Assembly (NCBI RefSeq): GCF_000276665.1
Contig: NW_004955423.1
Location: forward strand, 4,268,153 to 4,332,152
From: Chinchilla lanigera
Lineage: Eukaryota; Chordata; Mammalia; Rodentia; Chinchillidae
Length of the DNA stretch: 64,000 bases
Reading direction: 5' to 3'
How positions within the stretch are numbered: position 1 is the first letter of the stretch; each line of letters starts with the position of its first letter. The notes below the pieces were generated by a model. It saw nothing but the letters and a program-made list of their open reading frames with translations. It was not told where the DNA came from and did not search any database. The position numbers and the translations under genes were made by a program. Below are positions 10,800 through 21,830 of the stretch, in pieces.

Positions 10800-11630
10800 A
10801 AAACTCATGTCAAACAAGAAAAACTTCAAATTCCACTTTACCAACTTAATAATATATTCTATGAATACAGTAGCATTATATCTTCTTTGATTATAATACA
10901 AAAGCCCTGCATGCATCCCAGTATATTGTTATGAGAATATGTAATAATTTTGTTTCTCAGATGTGGTCACTAGAGTATCATTCCTGGTGTTATTATCTAT
11001 CCAGCACACATAACTGGACTACCGTAGTCAATTAACACTGCCCACTGGAGCCCTGACACTACGCTCACTGGTGATGGGTGGGTACAGTAAAATAACTGCA
11101 GACAGATTTGGATCCTCTGGCTAATGAGGAAAGAAATACATCCACTTCAGGGAATACAGTTCTTTTCTTTTATAATATGGTTCTTTCTATACTTAACAGT
11201 GTGTCCTGTTCTGTGTAAACCAATATCTCTGCTCAACAATAAGATATAGAACACTTGTTTCCCGAGGAAAAAGACAACTATTTGAGTGATTACTTACATG
11301 TTGCCTCTGCAAATATACTTACAGGGCTCACATCCAAAGAGTGTTAAGTACACATTATTTTCTATAATTCAGCTTACTTAATATCATGTTTACTTTCTCA
11401 GTTTTACTCTATTCTCAACTCACTTTTAGCCAGTTCACATCACAGCATTGGTTATGCTAACCACATATAAACACAAAGACTATTTCTGCCTGATTTACTG
11501 GAGGATTTAAATTCTCTTTACCTGTTGAAAAGAATGTTTAAAGGAACAGACCACCTAAAGGTAACACTGAGCACTGAACAAGAATCACACTTCTAGTTTG
11601 TGTTCCGGTTATCTTCCATGCATTCCCTTC
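10800..11630. other. Unassigned AT-rich sequence
   Basis: No coding sequence or named repeat is recognised in this stretch. Confidence 0.5.
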
Positions 11631-11634
11631 TTTA

Positions 11635-12085
11635 TATCTGTCTTAGTACTTTTCTCATCGCTGAGACAAAATACCCAATACCCAAAGTTAGAGGAAAGGT
11701 TTATTTGGCTCACAGTTTGTAGAGGTTTCAGTCCATAATCGGTTGGCTCCAAGGCAGGTGACATGGCAGAGCGGCATCGCAGAGCAGGCAAGAGGGATCA
11801 GACGACAAGCAGCAGCAGTAGCAAGCCACAAGCAACAAGCAACAAGCAAAACGGAGGGGGAGCCTCTTTCTGCCCTTATATCTTGTCCAGGCTACCCAGC
11901 CTTAAGGGCAGGTAGCACTCACACCCAGGGTGGGGCAGCCTTAATCTGAGCACAGCATCATGAATCAACCCCAGAATCGCATCCTTGATTCCAGTATCAC
12001 ATACCCTAAATACAGCCACCTCCAAAAAGCCCCACCTATGACTATGTGAGGCTTTGAGGAGACATCTATACACAAGCCATAACAA
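11635..12085 (-). mobile_element. MaLR-type solo LTR with internal short repeats
   Basis: Minus-strand copy of the same LTR class: 'gtcttagtacttttctcatcg', 'aggtttatttggctcacag' (reverse polyadenylation end), 'catggcagagcgg', then 'cccacctatgactatgtgag' and 'ccataacaatat'. At about 11803-11850 it carries a small (caagcaa)-type repeat array. Confidence 0.75.
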
Positions 12086-12357
12086 TATCTTTGTGCTACA
12101 ATACCAAGAAAGCTACATGCACGCGGCCCACGCTGAAACAACAGCAAAGTGAGAGATAAGGGGATATGAGATGCTGTAACAAATTACACAGTTTGGGTGG
12201 TGTAGGAAAATATTTCTTACAGTTCTGGAGGTCAGAATGTGAGATCCTATGTGAGCCCACTTGGGTTTGTGGAGCACCCTCTTCTGGGCTGCAGATAGCT
12301 AGCTGATTTATTCCTTTTGTATCTACACACAGAAAAGGGGCAAAGGAGTGCATTCCC

Positions 12358-13009
12358 CCCCTTTTTAAAAATTTTTATTTTAAAGAAAATAAAAAAAAAA
12401 GAATGGCAAAATGCCAACAACATAGACAAAAACAAAACAAAGCAAAAACAGTGAGAATGATACAGGGTTGCACAACAAAATGATAGGGATTAACAGTGGT
12501 TGTTATTTTACATACTTTTATCTTCATTGAAGTTGGTCAGATTACCAGATATAAGAATGCAAGATTAATCTAGCCATTAAAGAGAATAAAAAATAAAAAC
12601 AAAAAAATTATAAACAATAGAGTTTCACCAAATAAGATGATAGAGACCATACTCATAAGTGAAATAAATCGGGCCTACATGTGTTGACATCGTGTTGCCT
12701 CCCTCGTGTAAGAACATGAAAACGTGGAACCCAAAACCCAATAGATGCTGGGAAAGGGAAAGGAATTGCTCAAAAGAGGAAAAACTGGGATGAGGGAAAG
12801 AAGAAAAGGAGGGAAAGAAGAAAAGGAAGGGAAAATATATGTATGTGTGTGTACAGAAAGACAGCTGGGATAACTGTACTGCTGATGTCTAATGGTTTAC
12901 TGAAAGTAACAATCACTGCTTTATTTATTTTTTTGACCAATCTTGCATGTTTATATCTGCTAATCTGAACAACTAATTTGAAGACAATATGTAACATAAC
13001 AACGATTGT
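12358..13009 (-). mobile_element. LINE-1 3' end with inverted segment, lineage A
   Basis: Two L1 3' ends lie head to head. 12358 to about 12595 reads on the minus strand as 'atcttgcattcttatatctg' through the 3' end to a poly-T at the left edge. About 12640-13009 reads on the plus strand from 'agagaccatactcataagtg' to 'aacataacaacgattgtt', without a tail. A short matching flank 'tgcattccc' occurs at 12349-12357 and 13010-13018. This fits one minus-strand insertion whose 5' part was inverted during integration (twin priming). Confidence 0.75.
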
Positions 13010-13074
13010 TGCATTCCCTTTTATAAGGGCAGCAATCCCAATCACGTGAACAGATCCCTCAAGACCTAATTACC

Positions 13075-13183
13075 GGGGCTGGGGATTTAGCTCAGCAGCA
13101 AAGCACCTGCCTGGCAAGCGCAAGGTCGTGAGTTCGGTTCCTGGTACTGGAGAAAAACCAAAAAAAAAAAAAAAAAAAAAAAA
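13075..13183 (+). mobile_element. ID-type SINE, full length
   Basis: TSD 'aagacctaattacc' at 13061-13074 and 13184-13197. Near-consensus body with 'ctcagcagcaaagcacctgcc' and 'gtgagttcggttcc', then 'gagaaaaacc' and a long A tail. Inserted in the LTR relic. Confidence 0.95.
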
Positions 13184-13351
13184 AAGACCTAATTACCTCT
13201 CAATGACTCTACCGCCTAATACCATCACATCAGGGGTTAGGATTTCAACAGAAGCTCTTTGTGCGAGATATAAACATTCAGGCCCTAAGAGGAGAGGTCC
13301 CTTCATACATCACTGTGAGAGAGGTGTAAGTTAAGGGTTTAGCTAATCTTA

Positions 13352-13456
13352 GGATTTTTCTTTTTCTTTTTTCTTTTTTTTGGTACCAGGAATTGAACTC
13401 AGGATCTTGTGCTTACCAGGCAGGCGCTTGAGCCACTGAGCTATATCCCCAGCCCC
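13352..13456 (-). mobile_element. ID-type SINE, full length, minus strand
   Basis: TSD 'gggtttagctaatctta' at 13335-13351 and 13457-13473. Reads 'ggtaccaggaattgaactc' to 'tgagctatatccccagcccc', with a T-rich tail at the left. Opposite in orientation to the ID 170 bp upstream. Confidence 0.95.
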
Positions 13457-13474
13457 GGGTTTAGCTAATCTTAA

Positions 13475-14080
13475 ACTGATTTGGGAAACACATGCAAAAA
13501 CTGAAAACATCAATTATTTGCAAATACCAAAGCAGAAGAATCCAAACTAATGATTAAATTAACCCAGATACACAAGTAACAAAACTCTCATTTACTGCAG
13601 TACATGCTGTTGAAAATACATTGTCTGTATTTTCAAGAGATCTTAATTTTAAAGCTAAGGCATTTATCAAGGCAGTATTTTCTGCTGCCTATTAGAGTAT
13701 TCGAAAATAATAACATATGCCCGCTGATAGGTTTTCTACAATGGAGTTTCACCATATCTAGGGAAGAAATGTACACTCAGAAAGACAAGATCATTCTTAC
13801 CAGTCCTTGGAACCTGTAATGTCTAATGTTTTGTTTTGTTCCCAGATGATACTTTGTTCCTAGGGAAATGTCCTAATTCTCTTGCAATTCCCCCAGCTAG
13901 CTATCTGAACAGTTTAAAAATGTAACCTTATAAAGTCAGATGTTTTCTAGAAAAAAAGGCATTAAATGTGCCTGTCAGGAACCTGGAAGTTAGAGCCACT
14001 TTCTAGCCCTGCGAGTGCCCTTGTTATTTGAGTGTGCTCAGTACATGTATGCCTCAGGACCTTACACTCACTGGTCCCTT
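13475..14080. other. Unassigned sequence, no gene seen
   Basis: One 71-codon frame (13604-13819) shows no domain. No repeat is recognised. Confidence 0.45.
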
Positions 14081-14084
14081 TGCA

Positions 14085-14312
14085 GCACCATTCCTGCCCG
14101 ATCTTTTCACTGCTCCTTTCTTCCCATCATTCATGACATCACTCAAGGGTCACCTTGCATGGAGGGCTTTCTTGATTAGTATACATCCCACTTCATTGTC
14201 CCCACAGCACTTGTAACTATTTGAAATTTTGTTTACTTGTATATCCATAAACTGAGGCCTTATCTATCTTCTTTACACTATATTCATAGCACCTGCAACA
14301 GTGTCTATAATA
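14085..14312 (+). repeat. LINE L2 3' end relic
   Basis: Matches the L2 3' order: 'caagggtcaccttgcatggagggctttc', 'cacagcacttgtaactatttgaaattttgtttact', then 'atagcacctgcaacagtg'. Confidence 0.7.
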
Positions 14313-14314
14313 CA

Positions 14315-14455
14315 GAGCTGGGTGTGGCAATGTATGCCTATAATCCTAGCACTCAGGAGGCCAAGGCAGGACTACTGCCCAAGTTTGAGGCCATCCTAGG
14401 CTACATAGTGAGTTCAAAGAACTACAGAGCAAGACCCTGTCTCAACAACCAAAAC
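14315..14455 (+). mobile_element. B1 SINE, duplicated type
   Basis: 'gagctgggtgtggcaatgta', 'cctagcactcaggaggcc', 'gcctgggctac'-like 'catcctaggctacatagtgag', a second degraded copy of that segment, then 'gcaagaccctgtctcaac'. Inserted at the end of the L2. Confidence 0.85.
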
Positions 14456-14459
14456 CAAA

Positions 14460-15355
14460 CAAACATTAGCAATATAGATAGATGTTCAGTAATTATGTTT
14501 AGTGAATGAACAAACAAATCAATTAACCAGAAGTCAAATCAACTTTGTTGGACCACATCTTACCTCTTTGTGCTATAGGGAGCAGGAAGTATTTTACAAA
14601 GCCAAAAATAGTAACTTTATAAATTTGACAGAAATAGCAATCTAGTAACAGTTCTGTAGATTGCTTACAGGTCAAACCTCTGTACTAACAGAGTGCTAAA
14701 CAATGGAGGAGGGGTTGTCTCTGTATGTGCTCAGGTCCTGACTTATCCTACATGGCTTTCAAACACTTGGAGGTGATTTCTTTTAAACTGCACAAAGTGG
14801 GAAGGACAGCAAATATACTGGATAATATAATCAGGTATCAAAAAGATCTCCACAGGTTGAAAAGCAGGCTCAACTAAATAAGGATACTCATTTAATAGAG
14901 ATCATCCTGAAGCTCTATATGTAAGTAAAAGCCTCAAGAGTAGCAAGAGGGAGTTGTGGACAGCTGGCATAACAGAGGCAGCACCTATAAAAAATGGTTC
15001 AGTATTTTATGCTTGCGAGCTTCCTGGGGGCCAAACACATGGCCAGGCTACCAAAGAAGCTTTATAAGAATGTGAAACACGCTCAGGGAGGATGAAACAG
15101 GATTGCAAAGTCCCTAAAAACAGAGTGTTTCATCTGGTAGCAGTTTCTGAGTCCTTCTGTGATGTGATGGGCATTACATACAGGCACAGGAGACCAGGGG
15201 TCCGGTGCAGGAAAAGTGCAGTTACCACAACGGACAGGGAGGAGGATGGCAGAGGGGCAAACTAAGTTACAAGTTTAGAGGTGTTTGGTTCACACAGATG
15301 GGCTGGGAACACAGAAAAGAAGACTCCTGGAGACAGATGATCTAATTCTGAGGGT
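14460..15355. other. Unassigned sequence, no gene seen
   Basis: No repeat family or coding sequence is recognised. 15360-15435 ends in 'agcacagcaccaggcacacag', a possible MIR/L2 tail. Confidence 0.45.
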
Positions 15356-15869
15356 ATGATGAAAAGTGAGTGACATCCACAGCTTAGCACAGCACCAGGC
15401 ACACAGCAAGTCAAAGAAATAATGTTCGGTAATACCACCACTACAATCAATATTATTGTTGCTATGGTTACTATTAAGAATGAATTCTTGCCAGCTCTTC
15501 CTTAGAATAGAATTCTAATTAATTACATGTGGAGGGAATGATGGAAACACAGAGGTCACAAGTAGATTATAGTAATAATTGTTACAAACAAGATTGGTCC
15601 ATGGATGCTAACAATGGTGGGCAAAAAGATGATGAGAAATAAAATATCTGCAGAGTCTCAAAACATCTCTGCACAAGCTGCTTACCACAAAAGGAAAACA
15701 GTAATGTTACTGGGGACTGGCTGACCCCACCCTGACCAAGAGATTAATCACCATTGATCTAGCACCATTCCTGGTGGTAAGGCAGCAACATCATGTACAT
15801 CTCTGTATGATGAACTGCCAAGAGCATGTCATTTCTGTGGTAACGTGCCAAAACAGCACAGTCCTAATC

Positions 15870-16245
15870 TAATCATGAGAAAATCCCGGAAAACCCTAAC
15901 TGAAGAAAATCCCAGAAAACCCTAACCCTCACAAAATGTCAGTGTCAAGGAAGACTAGGAAAAACAGCACAGAATGGAAGAGACTTTGTGCTGAGTGGGG
16001 ACCTAATGGGATCTGCAACAGACAAATAAAATAATATGTTTTTAAAAATTAGTAAATGAATTTAAAGAGGTCATCAGTAGGAAAAACTGGCAAAATTTGA
16101 TCTTAATTTCCTGGGTTTTATCATTGTTCTATAGTATGCCTGACATTAACCTTATGGCATGTCTGACATTAACCCTGAGAACTGTTAAATTGTGTGATTT
16201 TTCCTTAAATCTAAAAATATTTCCAAATAAAACATTTCAATAATG
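15870..16245. repeat. Ancient repeat of uncertain class with two small tandem duplications
   Basis: 'tcagtaggaaaaactggc', 'aaatttgatcttaatttcctgg' and a terminal 'aaatatttccaaataaaac' resemble the 3' end of an old mammalian LINE or DNA relic. Two local duplications lie inside: 'gaaaatcccRgaaaaccct' at 15878-15900/15905-15926, and 'tgYctgacattaaccYt' at 16136-16155/16160-16177. Confidence 0.35.
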
Positions 16246-16629
16246 CACCTGAGGCAAGAACCAGAGATTCTCACAGGAGACAAAAGGCGCGAGGAGAAGC
16301 TGACTCAGGCATCGACTGTGGTACCAGGCCCAACTGTCAGGAAGAACACCGAATAGATGACAGAATGTACAGACCCCAGACTATAAACCCCAGAAACGTG
16401 GCTCTAACCAGAAAAAGTGTAAGAACTGCTCTCTGAGTTGAACTGTTACTTCCCAGGGTACAGCTGAAACTGTTCTTGCTGACTCTGTCCCAGTATCAAG
16501 AGCAATAATCAACCCATCATTTTGTAACGTGCAGGTCCTGGACTCCTGGGTAGAGTGTGCAGCCTTCTTCTGCAGTGCTTTTTCAAGTCCTAGGCACCAC
16601 CCCCAGTTCAAATAAACATTTTAAAATAC

Positions 16630-17130
16630 AATTTTAGATTTACAGAAAACTTATAAGGCTAGCACCAGGAATTACAACGTAGCCCACACCCAATTTCCTC
16701 AATTATTTGTATCACACATTAGCATGGTACATTTGTCACACTGTTCTTTAATATGAGCCAATGTAAATATTCTATGACCTACTGAGGTCCATACTTTTGT
16801 TTGACTTCATTTTGGTACCAGGAATCGAACTCACAATCTTGCGCTTGCCAGGCAGGCGCTGTGCCGCTGAGCTAAATCCCCAGCCCCAACTTTTTACAGA
16901 TTTCCTGATCCCAGGATCCCACGCCAGATGCCAAAGAACATTCACTATTCATCTCTCCTCAGGCTCCTCTTGGTTCTGATAGTTCCTTAGACTTGTCTTG
17001 TTTGTGACGACGTTGACAGTTTTAAGGAGTAATGATCAGGCATTTTGTAGGAAGAACCTCAGTTGGGATTTGCCTCATGTTCTGCTCATAATTAGTATGG
17101 CATTAATGAGTACTTATTTCATAATTTGGG
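16630..17130 (+). repeat. Old LINE-1 (L1M-like) relic with an ID insertion
   Basis: 'cagaaaacttataaggctag', 'caatttcctcaattatttg', 'acattagcatggtacatttgtc', then after the ID 'ttgacagttttaaggagtaatgatcaggcattttgtag' and 'gggatttgcctcatg' match an old L1-associated sequence by order. Non-coding. Confidence 0.5.
16809..16887 (-). mobile_element. ID-type SINE, minus strand, short tail
   Basis: Reads 'tttggtaccaggaatcgaac', 'ttgcgcttgccaggcaggcg' and 'tgagctaaatccccagcccc'. The A tail is almost absent and the TSD is unclear. Confidence 0.9.
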
Positions 17131-17137
17131 TTAAAAC

Positions 17138-17277
17138 CAAGAGGTGGGGGGAGGGGCAGGGAAGAGGGTGTATAAAGAAGTAAGATGTGTTATGTACATT
17201 ATTATCAACTCATCATGATGAAAATAATCATTCTGTACTGCATACATGTATTAATAAAACAAAAAATTTTTAAAAAG
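17138..17277 (+). mobile_element. LINE-1 3' end, lineage B
   Basis: Purine-rich 'gaggtggggggaggggcagg' stretch, then 'gatgtgttatgtacatt', 'aaataatcattctgtactgc' and 'tattaataaaac' with an A-rich end. The same ending recurs at 19300-19422, 27096-27437 and 37316-37474. Confidence 0.75.
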
Positions 17278-18083
17278 GATCATTCACAATAGCATCAAGA
17301 AAAATTAAATACTTAGGCATTAGTCTAACCAAGAAGTGAAAGACCTCTTCTACTCAGTACTCTGAAAAAGAAGATCTAAGAGGACATCAAAGAACAAAGA
17401 TATCCTATTTCTGAATAGGCAAAACCAATATTTTCAAAATGGCCATGCTTCCAAAAGACATTTAATCCCACTTAAAATACCAATAGCATTGCTCACAGAA
17501 CTAGAGAAAACAATTCTAGAATTCATATGCAACCAGAAGAGATCCAGAATAGCAAAAGCAATCCTGGGTAACAAGAACAAAGCAGGAGGCATCACAATCC
17601 CAGACTTCAAATTTTATTACAAAGCTTCAGTGATTAAAAAAAAAAAAAAAACAACAGCCTGGTACTGGCCCAAAAATGGACATGTGGATAGATCAATGGA
17701 GCACAATAGAGGATGCAAAAAAAAAAAAAAAAAAAAAAAAACAAACAACCCAGGCACAGTCAGGCTCTGATCTTTGACAAAGGGGCCAAAAACATACACT
17801 AGAAGAAAGCCTCTTTAACAAACTGTGTTGGGGAAACTGCTTATCTGCAAGCAGATGGTTGAATCTAGGCCCATCCCTTATCTCTCACATGTACTAAACA
17901 AATCAAAATGGATAAAAGGTCAAAATATTAAAACAGAAGCATTTAATTTGATGGAAGATAAAATAAGTAAAACTCTTGAAGACACAGGCACAGGTGAGGA
18001 GTTTCTGAACACAATCCCAATTGTACAAGAAATAACATCAAGAATCAACAAATGAGATTATATTAAATTGAAAAGCTGCTGCA

Positions 18084-18297
18084 TACTTGGGAGGCTGAGA
18101 CTGGAGGATGGCTGTGAGTTCAAGGCTAGCCTGAGCTACATACGCAAGTTCAAGGCCAGCCTGAACACTATAGTGAGACTCTGTCTCCAAAATAGGAAGG
18201 GAAGGGGGAAGAAAGGAAGGAAAGGGGGGAGGGGAGGGGAAAGAAGAGAAGAGGAAGGATGGGGAGGGAAGTGGAGAGAAAGGGAAGGGAGGGAAGA
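18084..18297 (+). mobile_element. B1 SINE (duplicated type) with long purine tail
   Basis: 5'-truncated B1 'tacttgggaggctgagactg', two copies of the 'aagttcaaggccagcctga' segment, then 'gtgagactctgtctcc'. The tail (18193-18297) is over 100 bp of almost pure A/G. The L1 host gives an imperfect TSD: 'gaaaagctgctgca' at 18070-18083 and 'gaaagcttctgca' at about 18298-18310. Confidence 0.8.
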
Positions 18298-18767
18298 GAA
18301 AGCTTCTGCACAGCAAAGGAAACAACCAACAAAGTGATAGACAACCTACAGAATAGGAAAATATTTTGCAGCTACACCTTGGACAAGAGTACTAATACAG
18401 TATCTAGAATACATGTAAAGAACTAAAAACAATTAGGTCTCCCCCAAATAAAAGACTCAGTTAAAAAATGGGCAGCCTAAATGAATAGATGCTTCTCAGA
18501 AGTAATATAAATGGCCAACAAATACATGAGAAAAATGGTCAACATCTCTGGCCACCAGAGAAATGCAAATTAAAACAAAACTGAAATTCCATCTTACTCT
18601 AGAAAGAATGGCTATCATCAGGAAATCAAAGAATAACAAATGCTGGTAAGGCTGTAGGAAAAAAAGGAATCCTTCTACATGGTTGGTAAAAATATAAATA
18701 CAATCAATTTCCATAGTACAACCATTATGGAAATCAGTGTGGCGATTCCTCAAAAAACTAAAACTAG

Positions 18768-18872
18768 AGGGGCTGGGGATTTAGCTCAGCGGCAAAAGCG
18801 CCTGCCTGGCAAGTGCAAGGTCATGAGTTCGGTTCCCGGCACCGGAAATAAACCAAAAAAAAAACCACAAAA
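18768..18872 (+). mobile_element. ID-type SINE, full length
   Basis: TSD 'aaaaactaaaactag' at 18753-18767 and 18873-18887, inside L1 ORF2. Body near consensus with 'cggcaaaagcgcctgcc', and 'gaaataaaccaaaa' at the tail. Confidence 0.95.
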
Positions 18873-19429
18873 AAAAACTAAAACTAGGAGTTCCATTTGA
18901 CCTAGCTATTCCCCTTCTAGGTATCTTCCCCAAAGAGTTAAAGACATATTACAGTGATGCGTGCATGCTCATGTTTATAGCAGGACAATTCATAATAGCT
19001 AAGTCTTGGAAAGATCCTATTTATCTACCAACAGATGAACAAAAAAAATGTAGTATTTATATACCATGGAGTACTACTCTGCCATAAAGAAGGATACATT
19101 TAACTCATTTGTAGGAAAAGATGCACCTTGAGAACCTAATATTAAGAGAAATAAATCAGACATGCAAATTTAATATCATATGGTTTCTCTTATATGAGAA
19201 ACCCAAAGAATAAATAAATTGAGCAAAGTAAAAGATAAATGATAGGAAACAGGGAGATAAGACCTTTTGCAGATGGGAAGGGGGTCTAGGGATAGAGGAA
19301 GAGGGGATGAGGGAGGGAAGTAAAAGGGACTAAGAAGAGTTGCCTACAAGTGTTACCCTGTGATGAATGTAATTACTATGTACTGCAAATGCATACTACT
19401 AAAACTTTTAAAAAATAGTAAGTTCGTTT

Positions 19430-20110
19430 TTTGTGAGTTTATTTTGTTGTGCAAAGTGTTTTGGTATAGGCCAATTCAGTTGGCCAATTCCTCTGATAAA
19501 CCTCTACCACTCTGGGGTATTGGAGCATTTCTTTATTTTCCAGCATTACAAGATGTTTCTGGTTCATCTTGTGTATTTTGTACCCTAGGTCTAGAATCTA
19601 TACTCAGCCATTCAGTCAAGGATCCTGTTCCCTTTTAGGAGAATGATATTAGAAGCCAAGATCTGGGTGCAAGGTGTGCTTGTTGCTAGGGCACTACTGC
19701 TTAGGCTCCCTTTTAGCCGACATAGCAAAGGAGCGCATTTCATGTACTAGAATTATACCTATTAGCTTCCAGAATTATACCTGTATTTCTACATGTGTCC
19801 ATCTGTATCTATATCAAACTGAGCATCACTTCATACTGATAAGCCATTGCTACATGGACCATTCCTCCCTGTTTACCTCTAAGGTTAGAATGCTGCTCCG
19901 GCCACCCACTATCCACTTACTTAACTATTCCCTTGCAGTATACGTATACTGTGGCTTCAGAATCATTAACCTGTTCCCTCATGGGCAACAACTTCATCAA
20001 CTGGAGAGTACACTACTCGTGTACAGTTCCTTTGCCCTTAGTTTTACAGTCTTCTCCCCTCTCTAATAAATCTCTCTCTGTTGTCCCATTTGTCATTAGC
20101 CAAGAAACTA
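19430..20110 (+). repeat. Old L1M-like 3' UTR relic
   Basis: 'gaatgatattagaagccaag', 'gatctgggtgcaaggtgtgc', 'ttgttgctagggcactactgc' and later 'ctattcccttgcagtatac' resemble the conserved 3' UTR of old mammalian L1 elements. The 130-codon frame at 19674-20066 falls wholly in it and is a chance frame. Confidence 0.5.
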
Positions 20111-20429
20111 CTACAAAGGAAATAGCAACAAAAGCATGAAGTAAATAAGAGCCCGAAGTGTGTGTTTATGCCAACTATAGGAAAGCCCCAAATGCCACGC
20201 CGTGGGGCTGGCTCTCTGTCCTGTCCCAAATCTTAAATCCATGTTGTTGCAGGAAAAGTTTTGATCATGCAAAGCGTAAGAGGATAGCAAATACAATGGA
20301 AAGAGAATTAGCAATAAAAAACACCTTAAGAGGCTGGAAAGTAGGCCAACACAAAAAGGTTAGGTTAGCAGAAATCAAAAAATCCACCACCAGGACAATG
20401 ACCAGGACAAAACAAAAAAAGATCCCACT

Positions 20430-20515
20430 GTCTTGGCACTTGTCAGATCATACCTGTCACTGTGGGTTCAGTTCAGTTCTGGGCACCAAGATCTAAATGC
20501 GATATTAACTAGATG
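20430..20515 (+). repeat. L3/CR1-clade LINE relic
   Basis: 'cttgtcagatcatacctgtc' followed by 'gtgggttcagttcagttctgggcacca' matches the conserved CR1/L3 ORF2 end ('gaccacacctggagtattgtgttcagttctgggc'). Confidence 0.5.
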
Positions 20516-20569
20516 AGCCAGAGATGTAAAACGTAATTCAACATGTATTAAATGAGTATTACCATTTAT

Positions 20570-20715
20570 ACAAGGTATTATAAAATGTACTAGTATCTAG
20601 GACTGATAATCACAAAATAATAACAATTAAAATAACTAGTTTATCATACCCAAGCACTGTTCTAAGCACTTCGCATATATTAATTAATTTAATTAGATAA
20701 ACAGCTTCTTGGTGA
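20570..20715 (-). repeat. MIR-like SINE relic
   Basis: 'caagcactgttctaagcacttcgcatatattaattaattta' is the MIR 3' end read on the minus strand. Confidence 0.55.
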
Positions 20716-20739
20716 TTCTTCCATATACCTGAGGTTTCC

Positions 20740-21190
20740 AGAATTATGCTCATGTGAATGATAACTATATCCTACTGGTTGTATTTGATCACTTAATTGT
20801 TCCACATTTTACATGTTTTATTTTTCTTCTTTTTCAAAATAAAACTTAATAATAAATCACCAAGTCAGCATATATCCATCATCATTTGGCATCACTCTTT
20901 ACTTTAAAAAGTATCTTTTTAATTGTGAAGTTAATAATACTCAACAAAAAAAAAATCTGGAGAATACAGACACATAGAAGTAAAAGAAACAAAAGAAAAT
21001 TAGATATATTTCTGATTAGATTATAATTATGGTATTTATCTCCAACCATCGTTGTGAGCAAATCTGTGCTTTTCATTTTATTTGAAATTTATAGCATGTA
21101 TGCATATTTATATTTGACCTGGGTAACTTTATAAACATATTTCCCTTCTACTGAATAGCTCTGTTAGATATCTTTGTGCTTATAAATGAA
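20740..21190. other. AT-rich sequence, possibly an old LINE relic
   Basis: 'ctggagaatacagacacatagaagtaaaag' followed by AT-rich sequence vaguely resembles old LINE 3' sequence. Too diverged to assign. Confidence 0.25.
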
Positions 21191-21199
21191 TATTAATAG

Positions 21200-21530
21200 G
21201 AAGTTAGAGGCAGCCTCTTAAATTCTATCATGATTTAATGAGTACCTATCTTAGTAGATAAGGAGAATTTTACTGAGTGAGCTGAACTGCAAGGGGTAGC
21301 TATCCTTCCACTACTTAGACTTCTAAGAGGTCATGTGGAAGAAACAGAAAACCTCAAGTGTGACTTACTAGACCTTTGAGACAGAGTTGCAGCCCTGCTA
21401 GGGCTTTTGGAGCAAAGCTGTTCCCGGCCTTAAGGCTATTTCTCTGAGCAACAAGAGAAGCCCATGAATGCCAAGGATGAGGCCCCACCCTTCTGGAAAT
21501 GGAAAGTGAATTTTCAAGACTAAAGAAATT
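21200..21530. other. Unassigned sequence, no gene seen
   Basis: Minus-strand frames at 21354-21595 run into the B1 at their 5' ends and are not supported as genes. Confidence 0.45.
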
Positions 21531-21535
21531 CCAGA

Positions 21536-21660
21536 TAAGCCTGGTGGCATACGCCTGTAATCCCAGCACTCAGGAGGCTGAGGCAGGAGGACCATTGCGA
21601 GTTTAAGGCCAGCCTGAACTGCATAGGTAGACCCTGTCTCAAAAAAAAAAAAAAAAAAAA
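21536..21660 (+). mobile_element. B1 SINE, unduplicated type
   Basis: 'taagcctggtggcatacgcc', 'tcccagcactcaggaggctg', 'gtttaaggccagcctgaac' once only, 'gtagaccctgtctc', A tail. It lacks the internal duplication seen in most monomeric B1 copies here. Confidence 0.9.
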
Positions 21661-21830
21661 ATCTGGACTGATGTATGCAGGGAGCAGATTCTACTCTGCT
21701 CCTTTCCTTTACCTCTTTAACTTTCCTTTAAGGAGACAAAGGAACAGAAGAAGAAGCTGTAGGCTATTCATGTAAAGTATTTCAAACAAGATTTTACGTT
21801 ATGAAGATCAAGTAAAAATAGCATTTGCCA

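Larger units (their letters stand above)
12160..13330 (-). mobile_element. MLT1-like LTR relic interrupted by L1 and ID
   Basis: Left part 12160-12357: 'tgctgtaacaaattacacag', 'cttacagttctggaggtcag'. Right part 13010-13330: 'ttttataagggcagcaatcc', 'gacctaattacc', 'atcaggggttaggatttcaaca'. This is the order of an ancient MaLR/MLT1-type LTR on the minus strand. The subfamily name is uncertain. An L1 (12358-13009) and an ID (13075-13183) lie inside. Confidence 0.6.
17278..19422 (+). mobile_element. LINE-1 ORF2 3' half plus 3' UTR, lineage B
   Basis: Begins 'atcattcacaatagcatcaa', the ORF2 part typical of mammalian L1. Positions 17489-17770 encode '[24 protein letters not shown]', an ORF2p stretch downstream of the reverse transcriptase domain, then broken by A-runs at about 17635-17652 and 17719-17742. 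'tgcacagcaaaggaaacaac', 'gccaccagagaaatgcaaat' and the C-terminal region follow. The 3' UTR ends 'gatgaatgtaattactatg'. A B1 with a purine tail and an ID interrupt it. Confidence 0.85.
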
